From positions 11,793,928 to 11,857,927 of the forward strand of contig OZ023214.1 in assembly GCA_963995525.1 (NCBI GenBank): a stretch of DNA of 64,000 nt, read 5' to 3'. The notes under the pieces were generated by a model. That model was given only the letters and a program-made list of their open reading frames with translations. It was not told where the DNA came from and searched no databases. This stretch comes from Escarpia spicata (lineage: Eukaryota; Annelida; Polychaeta; Sabellida; Siboglinidae). Of this stretch, positions 30,190 to 43,535 are shown piece by piece. Within the stretch, counting starts at the first letter, position 1. The number at the start of each line of letters is the position of its first letter. The translations under genes were made by a program, and so were the position numbers.

Positions 30190-31240
30190 TCAACAGCTTC
30201 TACGATCACACCTGGAAATCTGTACTCTTTCTAGCATATATATATATTTCTTAAGACATGGCCTCCATGCTTGTATACAATATTCTAAATGAGGCCTAAC
30301 TATTGTTTTGTACAGTGGTATTATTAGTTCTTTTTCCTTATACGCTATATTTTGCCTAATTAATCCAATGATTTGATTTCCCTTTGAAGCTGCAATATTC
30401 CGCACTGCTCTGAAACCTTCATATCTGCACTACTGGTTAACCCTAAGTACTTTTCTTTTACAATAATACTTAGTACAGTACCCATCACTGTTTATTGTAC
30501 ATCTTCGTTCCCATGTCCTGTGTGGAGGCATTTAAATTTCCCCAAATTGAACAACATTCGCAAATTTCAACACCTTGCTTGCTATATCATCATCCAAATC
30601 ATTGATATATATTAAGAATAATATAGGTTCTAGTACTGATCCCTGTGGTACCTCACTCAAAACTGATTTCCAGTTTGAAGCCTCCCCATCAACTACTACC
30701 CGTTGTCTTCTGTCAATCAGCCATTTTTCTATCCAGTTAATTATAACATTTCCTGTGCCATGGACCTTTAGTTTAAGCAATAATCTCTGATGTGGCACTT
30801 TGTTGGAAGCTTTCTGAAAATGTAAGTAAATGATATCTACAGGTGATCCCTTGTCTACCCACTTAGTGATATCTTCCAAAAAACAACATATTGTTAAGCA
30901 TGACCTCGCTTTCAGAAACAGATGTTGAGATGGGTTTATCAAGTTATGTTTAACAAGAAAATCCACCATGTGATCTTTAATTAGTCTATATAATAATTTG
31001 CAAATCACCGATGTTAAACTCACTGGTCTGTAGTTTTCTGACTTGTTTCTCAAACCTTTTTTAAATTACGGTATAATGTTTGCTTCTTTCCATTCTAAAG
31101 GAACCACTCCCTCTTCTAATGACAAGTTGAAAACTGTTGCAAGCGGTATGCTAATTTGTTCTACAATTTCCAATAGTAGTTTGGATTGAATCCCAGCCAC
31201 TCCAGGTGATTTATTATCCTTCATAGCCGTTACAAAGGTT
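30190..31240 (-). pseudogene. CR1-type LINE reverse transcriptase, truncated
   Basis: Contains NYRPVSLTSVICKLLYRLI, DIIYLHFQKASNKVPHQRLL, EVPQGSVLEPILFLIYINDLD and LYKTIVRPHLEYCIQAW. The FADD box region reads KFANVV, so the catalytic aspartates are lost. It lies opposite to the ORF1 fragment at 29,055-30,060. Confidence 0.85.
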
Positions 31241-32039
31241 TAATTTCTTAGGCTTAGCTACCATTTCCGGTGTTACAATTAACCGTCCTAAATAGTGTGA
31301 TTCCGCCCCCTTATTATTATATAACTAGGCCACCTATAATTATAATCACACATAATATATGAACGTATACATGAAGAAAAAAGCATGAAGCATGCCGTAA
31401 TTAACGCTCGAGCAAAGGAGTCAGGACAACAGTACCGATTTGTCGATTGTGTTCCATGCGCTGCGCTAGCGTGCTTTTGTTTACGCCTGTGATTCGTTTA
31501 CGCCTTGAGCACCTGTTAAGCCTACAAGCTGACAGATCTATAATAACGCAACCTGGTAAATGTCAAGTGCGCCAACTCACATCACAATAGACGACCCACA
31601 AAAATACTTGGGCGATCTTTTACTTTCTGACCTAACCATGAAAACTACCACCTACAGCCGCCAAACTTCTCCTCACATACCTCAAACTCAAGTAAAACTC
31701 GACTTCTACGGCGGCGACTATCCGGTGCTCCGCGGTTACCGTAAAATTGATATTGTGTCGAGCTTCACAGAAATTCCGTACAATGGCGCTATCATTACTG
31801 TACGCATGTTCGCGCGCGATATAAATATAATAACAATCGTTAATATATACGGGCGCGTGAGTGTGTGTGCGTGTGGTAGTTACAATAATTTTGTATTGAC
31901 ATTGTTTCAGTTAAAAAGTAGCTCGATTAATTAAGGCATGATTATTATCATTAGTATGGTTTGCAGGTAATGAAAGTTTTCTACTTAATGTAAAAAACAA
32001 AATAGGACTTACGAATACCCAATAATTGTGTTCCCGTGG

Positions 32040-32790
32040 GTCAATTCTTTTTCAGTTGATGACCAACGCACGAGTCGGTGCTCCAACGAATTACACAATT
32101 TTGGGGGGCATTCAGACTTAGGATGAATCATAGATATTCGTTTATGTGAACACTTGGTTAAATTGTGGATTTTTCTAAGCTGGGAAAGTCATTTCCGTAA
32201 TTAGTTAATGTGACAAACTGAACTAAGAAGACGCCAATCTTCATTTCCAGATAGTTGTTTTGTGTCACCATTAAAAGTGCAGATTTGGAACAAATTATGC
32301 ACAATTTGCTGCCACTCTGTATGTAAAAGGAAACTACTTGTGATACATCAATTGGCGGTGAACACGGAAATTCGTTGTAACTGCCTCGAAATTACGACGA
32401 TGAATTTTATTGTTTAATCCATTCTTCCCACAATAAAAAACTGCATTATGTAACCATCGATGTGAATCGCAGGTTGGCCGGTGTCGTGAGAGAATGAACA
32501 ACTTTCACACAAGTCGTTTCTGGGAAGTAGTGGCCACAGCCGGAAATGTATCTTTCATTCATTACGGTCCCATAGACTTCTCTGTGAAAGTGCATGTATT
32601 TGCCTATGTTGCATGTTCGTCAGACGCAAGATGTTGGAAAACATTTCCTGTAGTTGTTGCTAAGGCGAAACATCAAATGATCTCAATATTGGATCTGATT
32701 TATTGGTTAGAAGATTGTCTTTCATTCCCATTCGCTTATTGGTATATAAGGCGATGTTTCCGACTCCTACTTTATATCGATTTTCGGTTC
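32040..32790. other. Interior of the Merlin-like element, noncoding
   Basis: AT-rich, without recognisable features before the transposase start. Confidence 0.5.
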
Positions 32791-32798
32791 TTTTCGAG

Positions 32799-33470
32799 AT
32801 GGCTAAAGTAAATATGAATCTGCGCGGCTTGCGTTTGAGAAGTTTGGTTATCGCGACGAGATCGACCAGGAGGACAATCACCTGGCTGCAAGCGAATCGC
32901 CTGCTTGCAGCAAACCTCAACTGTCCGGTGTGCCACGTGGCATGTCGTTGGGAGGTGACGGCTGCGTTGGCCGATGGCTACGCATGGCGCTGTCCCAACC
33001 AGGCATGCCGAACACGCCTTTCCAACCGAGGACGTCGCATCGACAGGGTATGGGTGCTTGGCGGCGTCGACAGAGCTGATCATGGGGCGATTTTCCTAGT
33101 TCCTGTTCAACAGAGGGATGCCGCAACGCTTATTCCTATAATCCAGCATGTGGGTTCTGCCTGGTACGACGATCATAACCGACGAGTGGCGTGCATATGG
33201 CACCTTACAACAACTTGGGTACATACATAACTCGATAAACCACAGCCAGCACTACGTGGACCCCAACGATGCGACATTCCACACGAGCACCATTGAAGGC
33301 GTGTGGACGCAGGTGAAAAGGAAGTTCAAGAGGATGTCGGGAACGAGGAAGACTGGACCGCTGCTTGACACCTACCTCCAAGAGTTTATTTAGCGAAGGC
33401 GCTACGGGGATGCAGCATTTCACCACATCGTGAACTACGTCGTCGCCCAACTGTACCCCGTGTAGAGGAC
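32799..33470 (+). pseudogene. ISXO2/IS1595-like (Merlin) transposase, deleted and frameshifted
   Basis: ATG 32,799. The N-terminal zinc-ribbon helix region has CPVCHVACRWEV and GYAWRCPNQACRTRL. The sequence then jumps directly to NRGRRIDRVWVLGGVDR, so about 90 residues are missing, including the first catalytic Asp region. One frameshift near 33,146 leads to PGTTIITDEWRAYGTL and then TIEGVWTQVKRKFKRM. It is nonfunctional. Confidence 0.8.
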
Positions 33471-34457
33471 GAACAGATCGAGAACAAAAACAACGGCTCT
33501 TTTAGGAGCCAACCAACATTTCCCCAAAAGAGATTGTTACTATGCATATATGGTTATATTGATAAGAAAAGCACTAAGATATTAATAATTATTATTTTAG
33601 AATGCGATCAAACCGTTAAAAACTTTGTATTTTTCTACCACCATATTTCCCATCCCATATTCACATTTCGCGTAAATATCATTTATTCATTATGCTTAAC
33701 AAGTAATGAATATCCCAAAATGTATTAATATTATTATTAATACATATCTGATGGTAGCATTATATTTCATTAACTGAATAATAATTCTCTTATCAAAAGA
33801 ACGTATTGGTATACGTGCACACACACGCACGCACGCGCGCGCGCGCGCTCGAACGGGACACAATTATTGGCTATTCGTAAGACCTATTTAGCTTTTTACA
33901 TTAAGTAGAAACCTTTCATTACCTGCAAACCATACTAATGATAATAATCATGCCTTAATTAATCGAGCTATTTTTTAACTGAAACAATGCCACTAAAAAT
34001 TATTATAACTACCACACGCACACACACTCACGCGCCCGTATATATTAACGATATATTATTATATTTATATCGCGCGCGAACATGCGTACATTAATGATAG
34101 CGCCATTGTACGGAATTTCTGTGAAGCTCGACACAATATCAATTTTACGGTAACCGCGGAGCACCGGATAGTCGCCGCCGTAGAAGTCGAGTTTTACTTG
34201 AGTTTGTTTTGCGAAATTTGATCATTGTGGGAATGTAAAATAATTTGTTTGGTAACGTAGTGTGTGTATATGTATGTAAGATATGTGAGGAGAAGTTTGG
34301 CGGCTGTATGTGGTCGTTTTCATGGTTAGGTCAGAAAGTAAAAGATTGCCAATACTTGTCCTCAGTTGATTCGCATCTGTTTGTTTACACGCGTCGTTCC
34401 ACACCTATCCGTCGAGCAGCTGTGGCGCTACTGCACGAACATGTCCGACGGTCAACT

Positions 34458-34907
34458 GGGGTAAGACCACATTTAGATTTTACATAGGCGGCCATTATAA
34501 CGTTTCCTTAATTTCCTGCACAATTTGTCATACGATTTTCTTGAAAATTTCACAGCATATTTAACCTCCATTGACACAAGTGCTGTGGAAAACTCGTGAA
34601 ATTCTCGTACCTCATTTTTCAGAAAAATTCATCCAAACCTGACACCCGTTAATTTCGCCCCAATCTGGTGACGGATTTTGAAATATTGATGTGTTCTGTA
34701 ACCACTGTGCTAATACGCGAGCGACTAGCGTATATTTATTGCTACCTCGTGAACGATCTAATGCAGTAGTACGTTCAGTATTCACTGGACTAACATGTGC
34801 CATGTCAAAGTGCTCGAACAAAATTCACACATCACACCAAACCGGTATTGTCAAGGACACTCTTTCAGTCGGTAATGGCGGACGAATCCTTAATGTGGTC
34901 TTACCCC
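34458..34907. mobile_element. MITE copy 2 (TIR GGGGTAAGACCACATT)
   Basis: 450 bp, related to 15,562-16,002 over its whole length. Perfect 16-bp class TIRs, flanked by AACT on both sides, a 4-bp target duplication. No coding capacity. Confidence 0.85.
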
Positions 34908-35149
34908 AACTAGATTATCCAGGCTCCGTGAAGTGGCTGCTGGACTTCCGGTCGCCCCCCATGGGGTATTTTTGCAGTTTAGGCCCGCACCTAAAAAACT
35001 ATGAAAACGGTTGCCTACAGTCTCTAAGCTTCACATCATATGTCTACAACACCTATTCTACATATGCATAATTATCATGTGATCAAAAAATTAAATTTAC
35101 GATTTTTTATCGATCAAAATGTACAAGACAAAAATGATATTGGTGACAC

Positions 35150-36610
35150 CTGGGCTGGAAAGTATTTAAAACTGTAATGAGGACACCTCGCTTAGGAAAT
35201 CACTACCCAGATCAGTTTGTTAATAATGGCTTGACCATTAGTAATAAGGAAGATGTAACGAACATGTTTAACAATTATTTTACTAATATCGGTCCGGAGC
35301 TGTGAAAGGATATAACGACACCAACAAATGTTTCTATTTATGACTACCTAAGAAAACAGAAATAATCAAAATTAATTTCTAACTCCAGTAAACGAAGAAG
35401 AAGTTATCCGAGTTGTGAATTGGGAAAATAAAACATCCACAGATTGCGAAGACATAATTAGAAGTATGCATTTGGTCAAAAAATTATTAACTCCATTGCA
35501 AAACGTATATCACTTACATTTGTAATCTATCTTTCACTACTGGAGTATTCCTGAAGAAAATTAAAATAGCATAGGTTATCCCTCTCTTTAAGTGTGGGGA
35601 TGAATATATGTGTACTAATTATATGCCTATATTTCGATCACTATTATCACAGTTCTCAAAAGTATTAGAACAATTGTTCATTTAGATAGCTTTATTACCA
35701 AACACAAACTAATAAACCCAATCCAATATGGATTTCAACAAAATAAATCAACATGTCACGCACTATATATTGTTAATGGAATAACCCAATCATTGGGTGC
35801 CAAAAAAATATGCCATTGGTGTTTTATCGATTTAAAAAAGACATTTGACACTGTCAATCACCAACTGTTATGTAACAAATGAAATTTCTAGGTATCCGTA
35901 GCGTGGCATTTAACTGGTTACATAGTTATCTTGAAAACAGAAAACAATTTGTGTCCTTTGGCAAATGAAATTCTGTTGTGCGCAATATTTCATGTCGTGT
36001 CCCACAGGGTTCGGTCTTGGGCCCCAAACTATTCATTCTGTACGTTAATAATATGTGTAACATATCTAATCTAGTAAAATACACCCTCTTTGCAGACGAT
36101 ACTAATATGTTTTATGCAAATAGTAACATCAATAAACTAAACGAAACAGTATGTAACGTACTGGACCAAATTTATACATGGTTTGCAGTGAATAAATTAA
36201 CTCTGAACATATCTAAAACCAATTATATGTTATTTGGAAATCGTATGCTCAACAAAGAAGTTAATATAAAAATACGAAATGTTAATATCGAAAGAGTAAG
36301 GATCACCAACAATTTGGGGTGTGATTATTGATGATCTACTAAATTGGAAAATTCATATAAAATACGTACAATCATAGTGTTCAAAAAGTACAGTTATAAT
36401 GCATAGATGCAGTCATCTACTTGATAGAAATAGTAGACGCGTATTCTATACAGTTCTCTATTTTTGCCGTATTTAAATTACTGTGCAGAGATATGGGGAA
36501 ACACGTACCCAACAAATACTAACTGTATTTTCTTATTACAAAAAAGAGTAATCCGCATTATATTTGGTGCAAGACGGTTGGATCATACAAACTCACGTTT
36601 CCAACAATTA
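35150..36610 (+). pseudogene. LINE reverse transcriptase, decayed
   Basis: Scattered RT motifs in the plus frames: TKHKLINPIQYGFQQNKSTC, then VPQGSVLGPKLFILYVNNM, YTLFADDTNMFY (FADD box intact) and MPYLNYCAEIWGNTY. Stops and frameshifts occur before 35,978. Similarity stops abruptly at about 36,610. Confidence 0.8.
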
Positions 36611-37165
36611 CATGTTCAGATGCCAGGCAGTGATTGGCTCCCACTTAGTCGCAGCCTGGTCACCCGTGCATTTTCACCATATAGAGATGCAGGCCTCAGC
36701 ACACTGTTAGTTTTCCCATTGGCGACCATGTTAACGTTTTGTGTGATTATAAGAAAACCTGACCTACAAAATATCTTAAACTTCTCACCTGCTGTTATTA
36801 TCATCTTGTTGACATGCTAGTAGAGTTTAATCAAAATATTATATTTCTAGCTCTCGTAAAATGCCTCTGTGTGACATCCGTCTAACAATGCCCTGACCCC
36901 TGTAGGGCTAATCTGTCGCATTCCCTAGAAGTAAATCTATCCAGCTTAGCTGGGGCCTCATTTAAGGTCACATTGTCCAGATGTGACTGACAATGTTTAC
37001 ATCCTGGCTGGTGCTGTGTGAAAATGTATTTAATCCATGCTGGATTAAATCCATATTATTTATGTACAAAGCTTACTGTATAGCTACAGCTGTTTGCCAT
37101 CAAATATTCAGTTTGTTTACTAGACAGGAAATAGCATATTCAATATGAGCTAATCATGGCTTAGA
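36611..37165. other. Insertion splitting the LINE
   Basis: Unrelated sequence between the RT domain and its C-terminal tail. No TIR or coding content recognised. Confidence 0.45.
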
Positions 37166-37340
37166 ACGACAGAGAGAGCTGTTCTACCATATATATGCAA
37201 CCAATGTCTCTTTGTTTAAAGGGAGTGCAATTATGGAATTCTCTATATGTAATCATTTAAAAACTATTAATACTATTACTGAATTTAAGCGTAAATGCAA
37301 TAATCTTTTATTTGAGAAATATCTGGTTGTGGAAATCTAA
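37166..37340 (+). pseudogene. LINE C-terminal tail, displaced
   Basis: Encodes LFKGSAIMEFSICNHLKTI and ITEFKRKCNNLLFEKY, the usual end of this RT family. It continues the fragment that stops at 36,610. Confidence 0.6.
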
Positions 37341-38115
37341 ACAAAATCATACACAAATATAATCATGCCATTGAGGAAACTACAATATGTGTAAAGATGT
37401 GTACTTATCACAGACTTTAAATTTTGAACATGCACATATTCCATTACATGTTTTCAATTATTGTATAGATGCATGGTTAAATGAATAGCTTAAAGTTCAA
37501 TTAATAATATCGATGTCTCAATATACATGTACGTATGTATGTGTGTATATGTATGCATATGTGTATGTATATGTATATATACATATGTATGTATGTGTAT
37601 ACATAATAGGTATAGGCCTATAATATATAAATATGTGTCAGGAGCAAATTTACACAAAAGTCAATTACTTCGTATTTACCCCCTTCAAACATTATATATT
37701 CTCACTTGTATTATAATTAAACATGTTTGGTTGTCTTGTATATATATTCTTGCCAATGTTCTGAATAACCGTTTAATCATTCATTCATTCATTCATTCAA
37801 GAAAGTCACTCCTTTTTGTATTCATTAATTCCACCGGAAACTCCGGTAGGTGGCGCCACTTTATGATTGCGTTCAGACGTGGGGATAGATCACAATTCAT
37901 ATTTCAATAATAATTATTGTCAAAAAATCAATAAAATACACGATATTTAATTAAATTATTCAATTAAATAAGGTTACGTTAAATGTAATGTTGACAGCAA
38001 CTGAAGGTATTCATTACGGTTATTGCTTTGAGTAATTATTGCTGCATTTTAATATTGTCTACCAGAGGTAATTTATCTTACTATGATACAAACCATACAA
38101 TATATATAATTTTGT
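37341..38115. other. Intergenic AT-rich DNA
   Basis: TGTATG-type low-complexity sequence at 37,525-37,600 and an (ATTC)n run near 37,780. Nothing else seen. Confidence 0.5.
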
Positions 38116-38119
38116 TTTT

Positions 38120-38510
38120 ATTAACAATTTGTCTTTTGCAAAGAATATTTGACACAATCCATCTTCAAAATAATGAAGATTCTTAAGATCTATTGTATTC
38201 CCGAAAAGCTGTTAAAAGTTATTTTCAAAATGTAAAAGACCACGCTAAAGTATTGGTACCAGATGGAGAAACCTAACTGTTTGGATCCTGACAGGAGTTC
38301 TGCAAGGAGATACACTTGTACCGTACCTCTTCGTAGTAGTCCTTGATTTGACTTTGAATATAAATTCTAGAAAAACAACGTGCATGGCCCTGGTCCATCC
38401 TGAAAATATTAACATTGTGACCAGAGAAGGAACCGTTTTGGAGTAGGTCGAATATCTTAAATACCTCGGTTCCTGGGCCAGCTATACAACTTCCTCGTGT
38501 GACATACACT
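38120..38510 (+). pseudogene. LINE (RTE-like) reverse-transcriptase relic
   Basis: Decayed frames resemble the palm region of LINE RTs (a phrase like TPDGET, then GVLQGDTL and YLKYLGSW-like blocks) with many stops. About 100 bp of it recurs inverted at 38,900-39,010. Confidence 0.55.
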
Positions 38511-38894
38511 ATGTCTTTTATTTTTATGCTATGCCCTATAATATTATCATGTTATGTTATGTTTTTCTGTTGACTTGCATTTATATATTGTATGGTTTCT
38601 GTTTATGAGACATTTGGTTTACTTGTTCTTGCGCTGGTTGTCAACTGGTGGTCTTCGATGTTATTTCATATTCATGTCTGCGTCTATATCCGGAAAATTT
38701 AAGCATTATTTCTTGAATCTTCTTGGTATTGATAACTGTGTTCATATTTTTATATATGACTACATTTGTTGGATGGTCATTCCACATACTCCACTGTTGC
38801 AGTGAACATGCAACCACTACTGCTCCTGGATGGTTCACATTTCCAAATTGCTCTTATTGGCTACAGGCTTTACATGCTATTAACTTCCTGATCC

Positions 38895-39015
38895 TGACAG
38901 GTAGAGCTGACCCAGGAGCCGAAATATTTAAAATATTCGATCTCGTCCAAAATCGTTACTTCTCTGGTCACATTGTTAATGTTTTCATGGGTGTTCTAGG
39001 CCATACTCGGACCAT
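38895..39015 (-). repeat. Inverted partial copy of the LINE relic
   Basis: Matches 38,390-38,490 in opposite orientation, including a shared run around ttctctggtcaca(t/a)tgttaat. Probably a second insertion of the same LINE. Confidence 0.6.
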
Positions 39016-39419
39016 CTATAATTGACCTTCAAACCAATATTAGCACACGATGTTTCCACTCTAGCCAAGGGTGCGATATCGTCTGAAAATTAGAAAATTG
39101 TTGATGATTGCCAATTTGACATGTCAACTTTTTTCTTGTGAGTTGAAGTCCGGTTCCTATTCCCGTCTGTCTATGGGTTGTTCAGTGCATAGCAAAGGAC
39201 TAGTACGAATTAAAACGAAGAGAAACGGTGCGAGCGCATTTCTCTGCAGAACTCAAGCCAGGATCCAAACAGTTCCGTTTCTCGATCTAGTGACAACACA
39301 TTCTATTTCTCATGATCTCATACAATTAAGATAATGGCAATGTTTTAAATTCAAACTGCAAGCACTTTTACATTGTAGATATGCGGATACACACATACAT
39401 GATATTATCATAACACCGA

Positions 39420-39985
39420 GGAGACTGCCATATTGGATTTATACATATAAACAATACATGCCCAATCATAGCATTTGTTGCAGTCGTAGAGGTCTTAAGC
39501 ATCCAGAAACTAAATGGAATTTATAATTACCGGTTAAACGCAACTGTATTTGGGAGATAATGGTTATGTTATAATTATTCTGAAATTTCAGTTAAAGTTA
39601 CATATATATATATATGTATATTCAAAGCACCGATATGGTGGCGGCCATGTTGGATTTATGCAAAGTAAACAAGCCCGATCATAATTTTTATGTTACTCTT
39701 TGTTGGCATGAACATCCAGACACTTGGTGCATTTATAATAATTGTCAAATTCTAACTGTAACTGGATGTATAATCAAACCATTAGTATGGTGGCGGCCAT
39801 ATTGGATGTATGCAAATTAAAAAAGCCCGGTCATAATGTTTGTTTCAATCTTTGATGCAACAGCCTCCAGCATTTAATGCATTTAGAATCATCCTACTAT
39901 AATTGGATATCTGATGAAAATATTGATATGGAGGCGGCTATATTTTATTTATGCAAATTAAAAAAATTGCTCAAGGTGGCAGCCG
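39420..39985. repeat. Diverged tandem repeat, about 150-bp unit
   Basis: At least three clear copies begin with a form of atggtggcggccatattgga (39,635, 39,787, 39,927), and a fourth, weaker copy is near 39,426. Each is followed by tatgcaaattaa and a ccGgtcataat segment. Confidence 0.7.
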
Positions 39986-39989
39986 GCGG

Positions 39990-41970
39990 ATTCTGTTTCT
40001 GGACACCCTTGTTGGCAATAATCTGTCAAAAAACTTAGTTCATACTCGATGTCTAGGTTCAGCCTAAAAAGGCCTGTTGGCTGCCTGACTACACCTGCTT
40101 CCCTCTTGTGCGTCCCGCTCCGGCGTGAACGCAGTTGATTCCGGAAATTCAAAGTCCTACGTTTTCTAATGACGCTGACGCCAACATTTGAATGAAAAGT
40201 ATTTAATTGCGATCTCAAAATTTAGGAAGTGAATCATTCTCGTGAGAAGGGAAATGTTGTTAACAACTGAATGCGGTGTGATTTGTGTACTTCACAGCAT
40301 TCACCTGAATAACTGTTATGGTTCACTTTTAAAATCGATTTTATATAACCCAAATAATGTAGTTCACACCAGGCAGAGGTGTATTTGCATTATTAATTGC
40401 TTTTAATTAATTAACTCAATTAATTAATTTAATTTATAAAAGCACACAAATTAATTTAATTAATATACTTTTCAAGAAAATGTTATTTAACAATTTGTTT
40501 AAAGAAAAACATGATTCACACTCAAAACAATTATTGATATATACCCATTTGTAGCACGTACGAGTGGTTGTGTGTCGCTAGTCGCTACTGGCTGTGAATC
40601 TACTGGCATTTACTGCATGCAAGTTTGCATGTTAGCATAGGCCTACCACATTTGCTATATACGCTATCTATAGCGTACACTAGTATGTAGTTATTTCTTA
40701 TTAACCTTGTGCTAGACATTGTTTTGTCTGTCATAAAAATGTGTTTGTAAACACATGAAATGATCGTAATTTTTCACCTGTTGTACCAATTGAGTTATGC
40801 ACGCATACGTTGCGTCACGAGTGGTTTTGTGTCGACTCTGCTGAATGTGATTATACTGACATTTCTTGGTGTTGTGTAGAAACTAGACCTCGGCATTTCA
40901 ATATGGCGTCATATCAGTGAGAACGCGAGCACGCGATGACCAACCACGCATATAACCGTTATATCTATGCAGACATGCATGATGATAATAAATTATAACA
41001 CTCTACTGACACTCGGTATACCTATTAATCAGTTCGACTGATTGGCATTACAACACAATGAAAAAAGTAACAAAATTGGCATAATTATATACAAGTTACC
41101 TGGATTTGATCACATTGAAAGTAAAACAACTTTTAGTAATTATAATTAAATAAACATTCCTATTAGTAGATCAGAATTCTGGGTGATGAAAATCTGAGAA
41201 AATGTGTGGATGTCACATTGAAATTGTTCGGTTTATCTTTTGTTATTTTAACCACAAATGGATTACTGGATATTAAAAGTATGGTGCCATGATAGTATCG
41301 TTTTATAATGCGTGTGTATGGAATAACATTAATACATATTACATTTGATAAATATTGTTATGGTATGTAATACAGTAATGACCATTTCCGAAGATCTACT
41401 CTTAATTCCTAATAACACGATCATGCAAAAGTGGTTATCAATGTTGTACATTTTATGTGTATATTGTAGCAAGGAGATACAGACGGGACGCAACCAAGCG
41501 CTGCTGTACGTAAGAGGATGGAAGGCATTACGTGGGACAGAAGGTTGAAGAAACTGCTAAAAGGAAAAAGTGTTGGAAGTTAGTTATACGGGCTGGGGAG
41601 TCTTGTACCGACAGAGATACAAGAGAAGAGGGTATTCACAGCAGAGAACAACAACGATCAGTTTTACGAATATGTAAACGACACGAGGAGATGGCAGGAT
41701 GATGAGCGATTTAAGCGAATGTATTAACAGAATGAAGAAACAGTTAAAATACTTAAGAGAAAACTGCGATGTGCAAGACACAATACCCGATTGAGCGAGG
41801 AAAGATTAACAAAGAGAGCATGAAAATGGAAGAGGGTGATAGAAAGAGACGATGAAGACCACAAGTAAGATTGAGAGAATGTCCAAAGGTCGTTCCAAAT
41901 AGCTTGTATGAACAGCCTGGCGTTGAAAAAAATTGCAGAATATATGGATTGACCGTTGGAGATGACTTGG
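39990..41970. other. Intergenic, no gene recognised
   Basis: AT-rich DNA with no convincing frame. A purine-rich coding-like stretch at 41,480-41,970 ends in GLTVGDDLARGWNRPL, whose last codons became the unit of the adjacent satellite. Confidence 0.45.
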
Positions 41971-41971
41971 C

Positions 41972-43315
41972 AAGAGGATGGAACAGACCATTGATATGGC
42001 CCCGACACTAAGGGACCAATTTGATGGAACAGACCATTGATATGGCCCACACCCTAAGGGACCAATTTGATGGAACAGACCAATGATGTGGCCCTCACCC
42101 TAAGGGACCAATTTGATGGAACAGACCATTGATGTGGCCCCCATCCTAAGGGACCAAGAGGATGGAACAGACCATTGATATGGCCCCGACACTAAGGGAC
42201 CAATTTGATGGAACAGACCATTGATATGGCCCACACCCTAAGGGACCAATTTGATGGAACAGACCAATTATGTGGCCCTCACCCTAAGGGACCAATTTGA
42301 TGGAACAGACCATTGATGTGGCCCCCATCCTAAGGGACCAAGAGGATGGAACAGACCATTGATATGGCCCCCACACTAAGGGACCAATTTGATGGAACAG
42401 ACCATTGATGTGGCCCTCACCCTAAGGGACCAAGAGGATGGAACAGACCATTGATGTGGCCCTCACCCTAAGGGACCAAGAGGATGGAACAGACCATTGA
42501 TGTGGCCCTCACCCTAAGGGACCAAGAGGATGGAACAGATCATTGATGTGGCCCTCATCCTAAGGGACCAAGAGGATGGAACAGGCCATTGGTGTGGCTC
42601 CCACCCTAAGGGACAAGTGGATGGAACATACCATTGATGTGGCCCCCACCCTAAAGGACCAAGAGGATGGAACAGATCATTGATGTGGCCCCCACCCTAA
42701 GGACCAACAGGATGGAACAGACCATTGATGTGGCCCTCACCCTAAGGGACCAAGAGGATGGAACAGACCATTGATATGGCCCCCACACTAAGGGACCAAT
42801 TTGATGGAACAGACCATTGATGTGGCCCACACCCTAAGGGACCAATTTGATGGAACGGACCATTGATGTGGCCCTCACCCTAAGGGACCAAGAGGATGGA
42901 ACAGACCATTGATATGGCCCCCACACTAAGGGACCAATTTGATGGAACAGACCATTGATGTGGCCCACACCCTAAGGGACCAATTTGATGGAACAGACCA
43001 TTGATGTGGCCCTCACCCTAAGGGACCAAGAGGATGGAACAGACCATTGATGTGGCCCCCACCCTAAGGGACCAAGAGGATGGAACAGATCATTGATGTG
43101 GCCCCCACCCTAAGGACCGAGAGGATGGAACAGACCATTGATATGGCCCCCCACCCTAAAGGACCAAGTGGATGAACATACCATTGATGTAGCCCCCCCC
43201 ACCCTAAAGGACCAAGTGGATGAACAGACCATTGATGTGGCCCCCCCCACCCTAAAGGACCAAGTGGATGGAACAGACCATTGATGTGGCCCCCCACCCT
43301 AAGGGACCAAGAGGA
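41972..43315. repeat. 46-bp satellite array, about 29 copies
   Basis: The unit reads like gatggaacagaccattgatg, then tggccc(c/t)caccctaagggac and either caattt or caagag. The two variants alternate in blocks, giving a higher-order pattern. Copies at the right end carry extra C runs and are more diverged. Confidence 0.95.
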
Positions 43316-43365
43316 AGAAGAACTTATTGGGAAATACTTGTCATGACTACGCTCGCAGACATTCG

Positions 43366-43470
<105 letters not shown>

Positions 43471-43535
43471 GCCTTGACAGATGCAAACATACATACACCA
43501 CTCACGCGCCTGCACACGTACTCACGTACACGTAC

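Larger units (their letters stand above)
31605..34342. mobile_element. Merlin/IS1016-like DNA transposon with long inverted arms
   Basis: The left arm (about 31,605-32,038) and right arm (about 33,852-34,342) are inverted copies of about 435-490 bp with small indels. They enclose a damaged transposase gene. The true termini and target duplication could not be fixed because similarity fades gradually at the outer ends. Confidence 0.75.

Noticed and set aside
41972..43315. Regularly spaced repeats that could suggest a CRISPR array
   Set aside because: The whole 46-bp unit repeats with no unique spacers, and the DNA is from an animal: it is a satellite.
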